Part shown: positions 54,229 to 63,873 of the stretch, piece by piece
Layout of the letters: each line of letters starts with the position of its first letter
How positions within the stretch are numbered: the first letter of the stretch is position 1
Source of the DNA: Clostridium brassicae
GTDB taxonomy: Bacteria; Bacillota; Clostridia; Clostridiales; Clostridiaceae
Direction: 5' to 3'
DNA length: 64,000 bases
Assembly: GCF_026738875.1 (NCBI RefSeq)
Contig: NZ_JAPQFJ010000012.1
Coordinates: forward strand, 83,449-147,448
Translations under genes and position numbers: made by a program
Notes under the pieces: model-generated
What the model was told of the DNA's origin: nothing
The model's database searches: none
Seen by the model: the letters and a program-made list of their open reading frames with translations, nothing else

Positions 54229-54763
54229 TTCATGAATAATACAGTTTAAAATGTATACTGGGGAGGGATAGGAAGACTAAAGGATGATTTTCTTCCTTAT
54301 GTCAGAAAATCTTAAAACTAAATAGAAAGTATTTTAAAACAAACCATCAGTATTTAAAATTAAAAGGTTTATAATATATAATACTGTACTGATATAAATA
54401 GTATTTTAAAGTACACAAATCTATCTATATTCTCAATATCAATAATATTACTTTAATATTAAAGCTTATTACAGCCTACGGCTTAACATTTATTTTATTA
54501 TGTTCAGAATATACTATAAATAAAAATGCTTAATCTAAAATTTAGTAATGTTTCCATCAGCTACCGCTCTTAAAAGCTTATCAGCTCTTTTATTTAGACT
54601 AACGACAAAGAGCATAATGAAAAATTAATTTTTCATTATGCTCTTCTTTTTTTACTTAGTTTAAAGATTTTCTGACACGACACTAGGATGAAAATCCTCC
54701 TTTACTATTCACTATTCTCTGTTCACTAATCACTACTATAATGTTGCGTCGCAACATTTTTCT
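54229..54763. other. intergenic region with an orphan plus-strand terminator
   Basis: About 535 bases without a credible protein gene. Besides the hairpin at 54608-54652 it has a degraded GC-richer patch (54250-54310) and nothing I can name. A small plus-strand RNA ending at the terminator is possible. Confidence 0.4.
54608..54652 (+). terminator. orphan strong terminator
   Basis: A 38-bp perfect palindrome (AAGAGCATAATGAAAAATT and its complement) followed by CTTTTTTT on the plus strand. No plus-strand gene ends nearby except the amidase gene, which already has its own terminator at 54196. Confidence 0.7.
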
Positions 54764-55576
54764 TTACCATCCTCCGGAAGAACCTCCTCCTCCAGTGTCT
54801 CCACCTCCAAAACCGCCAAAGCCACCACCTGAAGAACCTCCTCCACCCCAAGGACCTCCACCTCTTCCGCCTGGTCCTCCTCCAAAGAAAGAGTTCCAAA
54901 ATAACAATTCCAAAATAAATCTTATAACTCTTGCTTTATTAAAAATTATATCTATAAAAATAAGCCCCACTACTATATACAAAGGTATTGAATTTCCTCT
55001 CTTAGATGTTTCCTTTTCATAATTAAAATTTATTTTTTCACTTTTTTCAAGTGATACTCCATATTCTTTGCCTATATAATCGCTAAAAACAGAATAAGCA
55101 TTTTTTATTCCTTTTGAAAAATCATTCTTTTTAAACTCCGGAATAGCTACTTCTTCCATAACTCTATTTGTTAATACATCTGGTAGCGCTCCTTCAAGTC
55201 CTCTTCCTACTTCGACAGACCAACGTTTTTCTTTCATAGAAAGCAAAATCAGCAAGCCATTATCTTTACCCTTCTGTCCTATTCCCCAGCTTCTAAAAAG
55301 TCCTGCCCCATAATTTCTTATCTCCTCTTCTTTAAGAGAATTTATTATCACAACTACTGCTTGAGCTCCTGTTTTATCTTCCAATTCTTTTCCTACCGAA
55401 ATTATATATTGTTTACTTATATCGTCTAGAATTCCAACATAATCATTTACATATTTAAAATTAGTAGGCTGTGGAAATTTAGACTGTGCCTTTACTTCTT
55501 GGAAAGGAACTAAACATACAAAAATTAAAACTAAAAAAAACAAAGAGCTCCTATATCTATCTAAAATTTTTTTCAC
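54764..55576 (-). CDS. TPM-domain (YgcG-like) membrane protein with glycine-rich tail
   Basis: A 270-aa protein: signal peptide (SLFFLVLIFVCLVPFQEVKA), TPM domain about 35-165 (VNDYVGILDDISKQYIISVG, GAQAVVVIINSLKEEEIRNY, WGIGQKGKDNGLLILLSMKE, VGRGLEGALPDVLTNRVMEE), a membrane helix (IPLYIVVGLIFIDIIFNKAR), then a Gly-rich tail ending GGGGSSGGW. TPM/YgcG proteins are envelope proteins encoded with LemA, a pairing seen here (42-base gap). The role is unclear; some TPM domains have phosphatase activity. Start GTG at 55576 with GGGGGC upstream. The tail gives a proline-rich frame on the other strand, which is not a gene. Confidence 0.85.
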   Translation of the reverse strand: MKKILDRYRSSLFFLVLIFVCLVPFQEVKAQSKFPQPTNFKYVNDYVGILDDISKQYIISVGKELEDKTGAQAVVVIINSLKEEEIRNYGAGLFRSWGIGQKGKDNGLLILLSMKEKRWSVEVGRGLEGALPDVLTNRVMEEVAIPEFKKNDFSKGIKNAYSVFSDYIGKEYGVSLEKSEKINFNYEKETSKRGNSIPLYIVVGLIFIDIIFNKARVIRFILELLFWNSFFGGGPGGRGGGPWGGGGSSGGGFGGFGGGDTGGGGSSGGW

Positions 55577-55617
55577 TTATGAGCCCCCTTTTAAATTTTT
55601 TTATATTTTCAAATTAT

Positions 55618-56187
55618 TTATCTTGTAAAATCTACTTTCGGAACATCTTTTGCCCCTTCTGCTGCTTTATAATACTCTTTACTCTCAAATCTAAATATAC
55701 TTGCTACTATTGAATTAGGAAATCTTTTTATAGTAGTATTGTAATTGTCCACTGTCTTGTTATAATCCTGTCTGGCTAAATTTATCCTATTTTCTGTTCC
55801 TTCTAAAGCTACGGTTAAATCTTTAAAGTTAGTACTAGATTTTAAATCTGGATATCTCTCTACAATTACTAATAATCTAGATAAAGCTGAAGTCAACTCA
55901 TTATCAGCATTTGCTTTTTCTTTTACACTACCAGCCCCATTTAATTTTGTTCTAGCATTTGCTATTTCTGTAAATATTTCTTTTTCTTGAGATGCATAGC
56001 CTTTTACTGTACTTACCAAATTAGGAATAAGGTCGTTTCTCCTTTGAAGTTGCGTATCTATATTTGATTCTGACCTTTTTACGGTTTGCTCTAAAGTCAC
56101 CATTTTATTGTAGCCACCTATTATAGGAAAAGCTATTAAAATTAGTATCCCTAAAACTATGAGCAATGTTTTTAATGATTTCTTCAT
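55618..56187 (-). CDS. lemA: LemA-family membrane protein
   Basis: A 189-aa protein with an N-terminal membrane helix (TLLIVLGILILIAFPIIGGY), then the LemA helical bundle: VTLEQTVKRSESNIDTQLQR RNDLIPNLVSTVKGYASQEK, FTEIANARTKLNGA, LLVIVERYPDLKSSTNFKDL, ENRINLARQDYNKTVDNYNT and KRFPNSIVASIFRFESKEYY. All family blocks are intact and the length is normal. ATG with GGAGG upstream. First gene of the lemA-TPM pair; precise function unknown. Confidence 0.95.
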   Translation of the reverse strand: MKKSLKTLLIVLGILILIAFPIIGGYNKMVTLEQTVKRSESNIDTQLQRRNDLIPNLVSTVKGYASQEKEIFTEIANARTKLNGAGSVKEKANADNELTSALSRLLVIVERYPDLKSSTNFKDLTVALEGTENRINLARQDYNKTVDNYNTTIKRFPNSIVASIFRFESKEYYKAAEGAKDVPKVDFTR

Positions 56188-56289
56188 TTTATTCCTCCAT
56201 ATAAATATTTAATTATATTAATAATATGCCTTTAAGTTGCCTCATAATTCATACTTAAAATAAATATAGACTCTATTTTAAGAGTTCCA

Positions 56290-57189
56290 TTATAAAAACA
56301 ACTTTGTTCCAATTCTTCTGTCGTACTGAGACCAAGTATTAACCTCTGTGCCTTCTTTTATCTGGCTTATTTTATTCATTACTGCATCTATACTATCTGC
56401 AAAATTCACAATAAATGATTCCTCCATATTTGCCCCTTTAGGTGACCCATATTCAACTTTTCCATGATGTTGAACCATACATCCTTTTATTCTACTTTTA
56501 AAATCTTCACTATATATATCTTTTTTTGCATTAAATGCTTCTTCTAACATGGTAACTCCAATAACTATATGCCCTTCCATATCTCCTCTTATTGTTACAT
56601 CAAAAGGTCCATCAGTATAATACTCTTCAATTTTGCCTATATCATGAAGCTTTGCACCCAATATAGCAATTTCTTTATATCTAGAATCGTATCTATAAGC
56701 TAAAGTTCTAGCAAGATACATAACATTTAATGTATGTTCTGCAAGTCCGCCTATATAATTATGATGTTGTCTAAGTCCTCCTATGCCTTTTTTAAATCTA
56801 TTTATAAATTTCTCATTACCAAAAAAATACTCATCTAATGTCCTAGCTTCAATACTTTTAAATTCTAAATCCGATAAATCTTTTATTTCGTTCATAATTT
56901 CATCTATGTCTTTATCTATAGTTGGAAGAAAATCTTGTATATTGTATTCTTCAATTTTTTGAAAGGTCTCAACTCTCATAATTCCATTTTCAATTATAGC
57001 TGTTACTTTAATTACATCTCCTACATTTAAAATATTATTATCATAACTAATGATACTTTTTATATCTCCACTTCTATCACCAATAAAAGCTATTAATTCA
57101 TCTTCACTTGTTTTTAGTTTTTTCATAATCATAAAAGTTTCTTCTATTATCTTATTTTCTTGTAAATTTTTTATAAACTTCTCTTTCAT
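56290..57189 (-). CDS. 3'-5' exoribonuclease YhaM family (OB + HD domain)
   Basis: A 299-aa cytoplasmic nuclease. An OB-like nucleic-acid-binding part (about 25-80: SGDIKSIISYDNNILNVGDV) precedes the HD domain (about 130-290: RQHHNYIGGLAEHTLNVMYL, GAKLHDIGKIEEYYTDGPFD, GHIVIGVTMLEEAF, MVQHHGKVEYGSPKGANMEE). The metal-binding His and Asp residues are present. YhaM trims RNA 3' ends in Firmicutes. Length is near the usual 310-320 aa. ATG with GAGGTGAGG upstream; single gene. Confidence 0.85.
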   Translation of the reverse strand: MKEKFIKNLQENKIIEETFMIMKKLKTSEDELIAFIGDRSGDIKSIISYDNNILNVGDVIKVTAIIENGIMRVETFQKIEEYNIQDFLPTIDKDIDEIMNEIKDLSDLEFKSIEARTLDEYFFGNEKFINRFKKGIGGLRQHHNYIGGLAEHTLNVMYLARTLAYRYDSRYKEIAILGAKLHDIGKIEEYYTDGPFDVTIRGDMEGHIVIGVTMLEEAFNAKKDIYSEDFKSRIKGCMVQHHGKVEYGSPKGANMEESFIVNFADSIDAVMNKISQIKEGTEVNTWSQYDRRIGTKLFL

Positions 57190-57401
57190 AATGCCTCACC
57201 TCTCTTAATTTCATTAATACAAATACATACTTATTTTCTACTTATTAAACTTTTTTATCCATATTATAAAAATCACATTCAATTAATTATCTGAATTTTT
57301 TTAATCTTAATGACATTATGTTTTATATATGCTATAATGTTTTAAAAAACAATAATTGTTTTAAAATAATTATTATTCATATTGTTAAGGAGGAATGAAT
57401 A

Positions 57402-57671
57402 ATGAAAAATGTTGATGAAATAATTAAAAGTATCCAAGAGGGAAATGCCAAATTAGAATTAATTAATGATAGTAGTATACTAGATTCTTCTCAAACTTTG
57501 ATAAATAAAGATGAATATACAAAAGTTGCAATAATAGAAGATGATAAAGCCTTTAAAGCTATTTATAAGAAAAATGATGAATATTTTTATGGTGAAAGAA
57601 TATATTGTGCAGATGAAGCTCAAACTGGTTCTTGTAATATAGAATATGAAAAACTTTATAAAATAATCTAA
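57402..57671 (+). CDS. small hypothetical protein
   Basis: An 89-aa acidic soluble protein (MKNVDEIIKSIQEGNAKLEL ... CADEAQTGSCNIEYEKLYKII) with no signal peptide or membrane segment. Two cysteines near the end (YCADEAQTGSC) could bind a metal. I do not recognise a family. A very good site (AAGGAGG, 8 bases before ATG) and a downstream terminator support a real gene. It stands alone between two minus-strand units. Confidence 0.75.
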   Translation: MKNVDEIIKSIQEGNAKLELINDSSILDSSQTLINKDEYTKVAIIEDDKAFKAIYKKNDEYFYGERIYCADEAQTGSCNIEYEKLYKII

Positions 57672-57781
57672 TTATCTGTCATTCATAATAAAAATAACGA
57701 TTGTTTTTCAACACTTTTACTTAATCAACACAAACTTATAGAACATATTTATTTATGTTATCTAACCTTAAAAATGAAAGC

Positions 57782-57817
57782 TGCCAAGTAAGGTAGAAAA
57801 TTCTACTTTACTTGGCA
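57782..57817. terminator. bidirectional terminator
   Basis: TGCCAAGTAAGGTAGAA and TTCTACTTTACTTGGCA pair with one G-T mismatch and almost no loop, flanked by CTTTTAAT on the plus strand and T-rich sequence on the minus strand. It ends both the small gene at 57402 and the flippase-like gene at 57833. Confidence 0.75.
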
Positions 57818-57832
57818 CTTTTAATTAACTTC

Positions 57833-58846
57833 TTATTGATTAGTTACTAATTTTCTACTTCTTGTTACTGTAAACAAGCTTCCTACTGCTATACATGAAT
57901 AATAAGTTATTATTCTCCATAAGAGCAATGCTGCCATTATAGTTTCTTTAGTAAAAAACAAACTAAATAAAAGGTAAAATCCACCTTCTGAACCTCCTGC
58001 TGCGCCTGGTAGCGGTATAACAGATACTATCATATTTAAAAAAGTTTCAGCAGATACCATATTCCATAAACTTGCAGAATTAAAATTAAACCCTCTATAT
58101 ATAAAATAAGGTATTATAAAGTAAACAGTTAGCTGAACAAAAGTTAAAACTGTACATTTTATAAGAAGGCTTATATTCTTACTCATCTCTACTGCATTAT
58201 TATGAAAACTATAAATTTCCTCATCTAATTTTTTTAAAGTTTTATCTACATTTTTAACTAAATGTATTTTATGTAAAAATTTTAGAATTCCTTTTAAAAT
58301 CTTTTCTGCCAACTCTCTTTTTGTGGAGGCAAGAAGCAAAAATAGTATAATTAACGTATTTATCAAAAACCCTATAATAGATATAGAGAAAAAATTAGAC
58401 AAATTCTTTTTAAAAAATCTATATTTTAATATAATAGATATTAAAGAATAGATAGTTAATACTGATTGATATACAATTAGCTTCATCATTAATATAGAAG
58501 TAGCACTTCCCCCATTTATATCCTTCTTTGTCATAAAATAAAGTTGAGCAGGCTGTCCTCCTGAAGCAAAAGGAGTAACAGAATTAAAAAACTGTCCTAC
58601 CATACTTATTTTAAAAGAATCTTTCATTTTCTGATTGAATCCTAAAAATTTTGTAAAGGTGTTTAATACAAAACTTTCAATTATCCAATATGTAATCATA
58701 GCTAAAATAGATAATAAAATCCAAAAATGATTTAAATTTTTCAGTTGGTATTTTAAATTATTAACTCCTTTTGAAAATACTGCAAAATATAAAAGCATTA
58801 CAGTTGATAATATTATTACTCCTATATTAAAAATTTTATTTTTCAT
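57833..58846 (-). CDS. LPG-synthase-TM / UPF0104 flippase-like membrane protein
   Basis: A 337-aa protein with about eight membrane segments of the lysylphosphatidylglycerol-synthase TM (MprF N-terminal, UPF0104) type. Family features: a first-third block SMVGQFFNSVTPFASGGQPA QLYF, central FILINTL-type helices, and NMIVSVIPLPGAAGGSEGGF near 280. The catalytic MprF domain is absent, so it is a flippase-like or lipid-carrier protein. It is downstream of the glycosyltransferase with an 11-base gap, which suggests the two act on a glycolipid or polyprenyl-linked sugar (inference). Confidence 0.85.
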   Translation of the reverse strand: MKNKIFNIGVIILSTVMLLYFAVFSKGVNNLKYQLKNLNHFWILLSILAMITYWIIESFVLNTFTKFLGFNQKMKDSFKISMVGQFFNSVTPFASGGQPAQLYFMTKKDINGGSATSILMMKLIVYQSVLTIYSLISIILKYRFFKKNLSNFFSISIIGFLINTLIILFLLLASTKRELAEKILKGILKFLHKIHLVKNVDKTLKKLDEEIYSFHNNAVEMSKNISLLIKCTVLTFVQLTVYFIIPYFIYRGFNFNSASLWNMVSAETFLNMIVSVIPLPGAAGGSEGGFYLLFSLFFTKETIMAALLLWRIITYYSCIAVGSLFTVTRSRKLVTNQ

Positions 58847-58857
58847 TTAAAACCCCT

Positions 58858-59922
58858 CTATTTAATATTTCTTTTGTTATTTTTATTAATATCCTCCCTT
58901 TTTCTTGTTATTTCATCATAGAATTTTTTCCACATTTTTAAAACATGTTCTTTTGAATAAAATTTATGACATTCTTGAGATTTATAACAACTTTCTCTAT
59001 AAAATTGTCCCTTATCCTTTAGTCTATCAATTATATTTTCAAAATCTTTAACGTTCCTTCCCTTTAAGTAGTAATTAAATAATATATCTTGGTACAAGTC
59101 ACAATCCCTCAATAAAATAGGCAAAGAAACCGCTATAGCTTCTAATACTGCCATAGGAAATAATTCTTGATAAGACGGTAAAAATAGCATATCTGCTACA
59201 TTATAAACATCATTCATTTTTTTTCTTTCAATAATCCCCAAAAATCTTACGTTACTTGGTGGATTATCAACAATTTTTTTTAGTTTATTATATCCATCAG
59301 TTATTGGACCAAAAGAAAATCCTCCAGCCCACAAAAATTGTATATTAGGAAATTTTTTTGCAACCTCTATAAAATCAAGTACACCCTTTCTATTCTGTAC
59401 TTGACCCACACCTAAAACTACAAATTTATTTTCTTGTATATTCATCTTATTTCTAATTGTCTTTTTTTTCTCTTGTGTATATCTATAAAAATTGTTTTCT
59501 GATACAAAATTTGGTATATAATATATTTTACTTTCACTTATTTTATACCTTTTCTGAAGAATTGCTTTAAAATAAGGATTTACAACAACTAAGTAATCCA
59601 TATGTTTATAAAAACTTATAATATATCTATAAAAAATTTTTCTAAAAACCCATGGAAGTTTTAAGCTATCTTCTATAGTTTCCGGAATAAAGTGTACATA
59701 AGCAACGGTTGTTCCTTTTAATTTAGCAAAAGGCATACTTAAAAAAAATTTTAAATCTATAGTATGGTAATGCATTATATCACTTAACCTAGTCTTATTA
59801 ATCATTACATCATAATAACCTGCTAAACCATGTTTAACAAGGTCAACTTGTTCTATGTAAGCTGATAAAACTCCATGACCTTTAACTCTATCAGCTGAAG
59901 AAAGCATATTTATAGTTGGCAT
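58858..59922 (-). CDS. GT4-type glycosyltransferase
   Basis: A 354-aa cytoplasmic or peripheral transferase with the GT-B fold. N-terminal half PTINMLSSADRVKGHGVLSA, then a donor-binding half: VVLGVGQVQNRKGVLDFIEV (RKG loop), LWAGGF, VRFLGIIERKKMNDVYNVAD and FLPSYQELFPMAVLEAIAVS, which holds the GT4 E-x7-E motif. It transfers a sugar from a nucleotide donor to a lipid or glycan; sugar and acceptor are unknown. ATG with AAGGAG upstream. Its partner is the adjacent flippase-like gene, resembling glycolipid-forming pairs in Firmicutes. Confidence 0.85.
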   Translation of the reverse strand: MPTINMLSSADRVKGHGVLSAYIEQVDLVKHGLAGYYDVMINKTRLSDIMHYHTIDLKFFLSMPFAKLKGTTVAYVHFIPETIEDSLKLPWVFRKIFYRYIISFYKHMDYLVVVNPYFKAILQKRYKISESKIYYIPNFVSENNFYRYTQEKKKTIRNKMNIQENKFVVLGVGQVQNRKGVLDFIEVAKKFPNIQFLWAGGFSFGPITDGYNKLKKIVDNPPSNVRFLGIIERKKMNDVYNVADMLFLPSYQELFPMAVLEAIAVSLPILLRDCDLYQDILFNYYLKGRNVKDFENIIDRLKDKGQFYRESCYKSQECHKFYSKEHVLKMWKKFYDEITRKREDINKNNKRNIK

Positions 59923-60089
59923 ATTTAAGGCTCCTTTTCATAGTAAAAATCATGCTTAACTATATTCTTCCTTTCATTCATAAATATTATAACAATATAA
60001 CCTTAATTATTCATTAAATTCACCTTAAATTCACAATAAAGCTGTATATATTTTCATATTGAAGAAATAATAAGTTCAGGTGATGTATT

Positions 60090-61592
60090 TTGAGTAATGA
60101 TAGTTTGGTTAAAACTAATATAGAAGAGAATATAAATTTTATTTTTTCTAAGGCAGGCTATAAAATGCCCTTAGTAATAAAAAAATTTTATATAGGGAAA
60201 GTGAATCCTTTACTTGCATGTGTCATATATATAGACAATTTAAGTGATAAAGGTTTAATTGATAAAGATATACTCGCACCTCTTATGCTTAAAATAAATG
60301 AAGACTTTCCTACTATAACTGACGGTGAATACATATGCAGAAAATATATTCCTATGTGTAACACTATAACTAAAAACGATCTTAATTGTGCTGTAGACTC
60401 ATTGAAATTGGGTAAAACTATAATTTTTATTGATACACTAGAAGATTTTATAATAGCTGATACCGCAGGATGGGCTCAAAGAAGCATCTCAGACCCAATA
60501 AACGAGTCTGCAATAAGAGGTTCTAGAGAGGGATTTGTTGAAAACCTTCAAACTAATATAAGTATTCTTCGTAGAAAAATAAAAGACAAGAATTTATCTA
60601 TAGAAAATTATAAAGTAGGCAGACGATCTCAAACAGATTTAGCTTTAATATACATTGATGATATAGTTGATAAAAATATTCTAGATGAATTAAGAAGAAG
60701 AATTGAAATTATAGATATAGATTCTATAATCGATACAGGAATGCTTGAACAATACATAGAGGATCATCCTTTTTCTCCTTTTCCTCAAGTTTTTGGTAGT
60801 GAGAGACCTGATAGAATAAAAACTAACATTATGGAAGGGAAAATTGCTATTTTATTAAATGGAACTCCTTACGTTTTAACAGTCCCAGCTTTATTTTTTG
60901 ATTTTTTTCAAGCTGTAGAAGATTATAACGAAAGAACATTGGTATCATCATTTTCTAGAATTTTAAGAATTTTATCAGTACTTTTAGTAATAACTCTATC
61001 CCCCACTTATTTAACACTTATAAGTTATAATGTAGAGCTTATTCCTATTAATTTTATAACTCCTGTAATTGAATTTAGAAAGGGAGTAGCTCTTCCCCCT
61101 TTTCTTGAAGTACTCTCTATGGAAATAATAGTAGAATTTTTAAGAGAGGGTGGATTAAGATTACCTCCTAAAATCACAGGAACATTAAGTATAGTAGGAG
61201 GTATAATTATAGGGAACACTGCCATAGAATCAAAAATTGTAAGCCCAACTACTCTTCTTGTGGTAGGCGTTTCTGTTATAGCTACTTTTCTAATTCCTAA
61301 TTATGAAATGTCTTTAAGTATCAGATTCTTAAGATTTCCTATGCTATTTCTTGCAAATGCTATGGGTTTTTTTGGTATAAGTGTTGGTTTGTTTTTTATA
61401 TTAATCATTTTGTCTTCTATGAAAAGCTTTGGAGTATCCTACTTTGCATTTTATGGTGGCGATTTAAAAGACATATTTATAAGAGTACCTTTATGGATGA
61501 TGAATCAAAATCCTAAGTCAATACCAAACAATAATCCTAAGCGACAAACAGATTTCAGGAAAAAAATATGGAGGAAAAATAAAAGTACATGA
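60090..61592 (+). CDS. gerAA: germinant receptor subunit A (GerA/SpoVAF-type)
   Basis: A 500-aa spore germination protein of the inner spore membrane. The N-terminal half is soluble (about 1-280), with IADTAGWAQRSISDPINESA, RGSREGFVENLQTNISILRR and KIKDKNLSIENYKVGRRSQT. The membrane half has IEDHPFSPFPQVFGSERPDR, LLNGTPYVLTVPALFFDFFQ, RILSVLLVITLSPTYLTLIS and PKITGTLSIVGGIIIGNTAI, all typical GerAA blocks. The start is TTG at 60090 with AGGTG upstream. It overlaps gerAB by 4 bases. The operon senses a germinant with the next two genes; the germinant is unknown. Confidence 0.9.
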   Translation: MSNDSLVKTNIEENINFIFSKAGYKMPLVIKKFYIGKVNPLLACVIYIDNLSDKGLIDKDILAPLMLKINEDFPTITDGEYICRKYIPMCNTITKNDLNCAVDSLKLGKTIIFIDTLEDFIIADTAGWAQRSISDPINESAIRGSREGFVENLQTNISILRRKIKDKNLSIENYKVGRRSQTDLALIYIDDIVDKNILDELRRRIEIIDIDSIIDTGMLEQYIEDHPFSPFPQVFGSERPDRIKTNIMEGKIAILLNGTPYVLTVPALFFDFFQAVEDYNERTLVSSFSRILRILSVLLVITLSPTYLTLISYNVELIPINFITPVIEFRKGVALPPFLEVLSMEIIVEFLREGGLRLPPKITGTLSIVGGIIIGNTAIESKIVSPTTLLVVGVSVIATFLIPNYEMSLSIRFLRFPMLFLANAMGFFGISVGLFFILIILSSMKSFGVSYFAFYGGDLKDIFIRVPLWMMNQNPKSIPNNNPKRQTDFRKKIWRKNKST

Positions 61593-62692
61593 ATAATAGA
61601 GATAAAAAGTATTTAACCTCTTCACAAATAATTGGACTCCTTATAGGATTTGCTGTTGGTCCTGGGCTTTTACGTTCTCCTAATTCACTAATTAAATTTG
61701 CTGAACAAGACGCTTGGATTTCTTCTATTATAGGTTTAACTTATCCTCTTTACATTATAATTATAGCTAACTATATAATAAGAAAATATCCTGATGACAA
61801 TATTTTAAGCCTAAGTAGAAAATGTTTTGGTAAAACTTTAGGAAATATTTTAAATTCCATTTATGGTCTACAATGGATTATCTTTATAATCACTATATCT
61901 ACTGATTTGATAAAAATTTCAAGAATATATTTTGTAGCTTTTTTAACTCCTGTAAAAGTAGTCATAGTATTACTAGCTATAAGTATTTATGCTGCTTATA
62001 GAGGCCTTGAGTCTTTAGCAACATTAGCTCAAATAAATTTATATTTATTAGTGTCAATAATGATTTTTTCAATAGCCGCTCTAAAATACGGAAAATTACT
62101 TAATATACAGCCTATATTTGGATCAGGTATAAAAAATATAATTCATTCAAGTTTTCTTACCTGCTACTATTATTTAGGCTTTGAAAATCTACTTTTAATA
62201 CATCCTTTTGCTAAAGATACTACCAATGTAAAAAAATCAAGTTTCACTGCTTTATTAATCAGTGGTTTAATGTGGGTATGGACGATTTTTGTAACAATAT
62301 ATTATTTGGGTATAGATATAATTCCTAAAAGCTTTTGGTCCTTTATTTTAGTTTTTGAGAGTATAAATATACCTATAGTTAATAACTTCCGATATATATT
62401 TATGTTTGTTTGGACTTTTGCAGTATTTATTGTTATTTCTGGTCACTCTTTTACTGCATCTTTAATAATGAATGACATAACAAATATAAATAGAACATTT
62501 ATTTTAATGTTTTTATACTTTCTATGTACATTAAGTTCCTTATGGTTAATGAGTTTAGATTCTTACAAAAATGCCCTAGATGCTATATCTATGTTTTTTA
62601 CCTTATATAACATTGTGTTTATCTCTATAATATCCATTATAATTTATATAAAAAACAAGACTTTTTCTAAAAGAAAGGCGACTATAAACTAA
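61589..62692 (+). CDS. gerAB: germinant receptor subunit B (GerAB/ArcD-like permease)
   Basis: A 367-aa multi-spanning protein (about ten helices) of the endospore-germination permease family. LTSSQIIGLLIGFAVGPGLL at the start, SIIGLTYPLYIIIIANYIIR, FGKTLGNILNSIYGLQWIIF and the family's Leu/Ile-rich central helices (YYYLGFENLLLIHPFAKDTT). It is the presumed germinant-binding subunit. Its ATG overlaps the gerAA stop, giving translational coupling, and it is followed 10 bases later by the C subunit. Confidence 0.9.
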   Translation: MNNRDKKYLTSSQIIGLLIGFAVGPGLLRSPNSLIKFAEQDAWISSIIGLTYPLYIIIIANYIIRKYPDDNILSLSRKCFGKTLGNILNSIYGLQWIIFIITISTDLIKISRIYFVAFLTPVKVVIVLLAISIYAAYRGLESLATLAQINLYLLVSIMIFSIAALKYGKLLNIQPIFGSGIKNIIHSSFLTCYYYLGFENLLLIHPFAKDTTNVKKSSFTALLISGLMWVWTIFVTIYYLGIDIIPKSFWSFILVFESINIPIVNNFRYIFMFVWTFAVFIVISGHSFTASLIMNDITNINRTFILMFLYFLCTLSSLWLMSLDSYKNALDAISMFFTLYNIVFISIISIIIYIKNKTFSKRKATIN

Positions 62693-62702
62693 GGTGATTT
62701 AG

Positions 62703-63815
62703 ATGAGTAATAAAAAATTTTTTGTTGGTTTTATTGTATGTATAGTACTATATATTTTCTATATTAAAGGTAAAACCTTTGTTCCTGCTGAACAACTTAC
62801 AATTCCTTCTGCTGTTGGACATGATATTGTATATAAAAATGGAGGTGCACCTGAATATAGTATTTCTATTGCTGTATATAATTTTTCAGGAAAAAAACCA
62901 ACTCCTACTACAATTGAAACAGGTATTGGAAAAACTATAGGACAAACAAGACAAAATCGTCAACTTAAATTAGACCTTAAATTTATGCTAGGACTTGAAA
63001 AACTACTTATATTTTCGGAAGAAATAGCTGATTTTGGATTAGAAAATATAATCAATATATTATTTTCTAACCCCAACATAAATGACACAGCTCTCTCTGC
63101 TGTGTGCAAAGGAAAATCAGAAGATATTCTAAAATTAAATATGAAAGGTTATCCTAATCCAGGAGATTATCTATACGATGTTATAAAAAATAATAGGGAA
63201 TTCAATTTTTTTTCAGACAATTATAAATTAATGGACATATATGTAAGAATGGATGCAGAGGGAAGAACTCTAGTGCTTCCTTATGTGGAAATAAAAAATC
63301 AAAAGCCTGAAATTACTGGTGTTGCAATATTTAAAAAAGGTAAAATGGTAAAAAAAGTTGGTATAGATGAAGCAAAAGTATTAAATATGTTAAAAGAAAA
63401 TGATGTAAAAGGAATAATTTCTATAAAAACAAGTTTTAAAGAATATATAGATTTTTATGCCACAACTAAAAGACATATTACATGTAAAAAAGAAGGTGAT
63501 AAATATACATTTTATATTGATTTATTGCTTAAAGGAGATATAACAAGCAACACTTTATACAAAAATCTTGCCAATAATCCTGTATTAATGCAAAAATTTA
63601 AAGATGATATAAATAAAGAAGTAACAACCATGTGCTATAATTTTATTAATAAAATGCAAAAAGAATATAAAATCGATTGTCTTTCACTAGGCATTGTAGG
63701 TGCTGCAAAGACTGGAAGGCACAAAGGAACAGACTGGGATAAAGTAGTTTCTGAAGCTAATATAATAGTAAATGTAAATACACAAATAGACAGAATGGGA
63801 AGAGGAGATTATTAA
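62703..63815 (+). CDS. gerAC: germinant receptor subunit C (Ger(x)C family)
   Basis: A 370-aa protein of the Ger(x)C family. N-terminal hydrophobic segment (KFFVGFIVCIVLYIFYI), then the usual three-domain body: ILKLNMKGYPNPGDYLYDVI, GVAIFKKGKMVKKVG and a C-terminus CYNFINKMQKEYKIDCLSLG. GerAC proteins are normally lipoproteins; here the only early Cys lies in FIVC, a poor lipobox, so it may be held by an uncleaved anchor instead. Start ATG with AAGGTGAT upstream. Last gene of the gerAA-AB-AC unit. Confidence 0.85.
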   Translation: MSNKKFFVGFIVCIVLYIFYIKGKTFVPAEQLTIPSAVGHDIVYKNGGAPEYSISIAVYNFSGKKPTPTTIETGIGKTIGQTRQNRQLKLDLKFMLGLEKLLIFSEEIADFGLENIINILFSNPNINDTALSAVCKGKSEDILKLNMKGYPNPGDYLYDVIKNNREFNFFSDNYKLMDIYVRMDAEGRTLVLPYVEIKNQKPEITGVAIFKKGKMVKKVGIDEAKVLNMLKENDVKGIISIKTSFKEYIDFYATTKRHITCKKEGDKYTFYIDLLLKGDITSNTLYKNLANNPVLMQKFKDDINKEVTTMCYNFINKMQKEYKIDCLSLGIVGAAKTGRHKGTDWDKVVSEANIIVNVNTQIDRMGRGDY

Positions 63816-63873
63816 ATAAAACTGTAGTTATGACTTTTATTCAAGTTGCTATCAAAACCTCCTTCCCCCATTC

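Noticed and set aside
54741..55022. Proline-rich plus-strand frame
   Set aside because: It is the antisense of the glycine-rich tail of the TPM protein and has no start signals.
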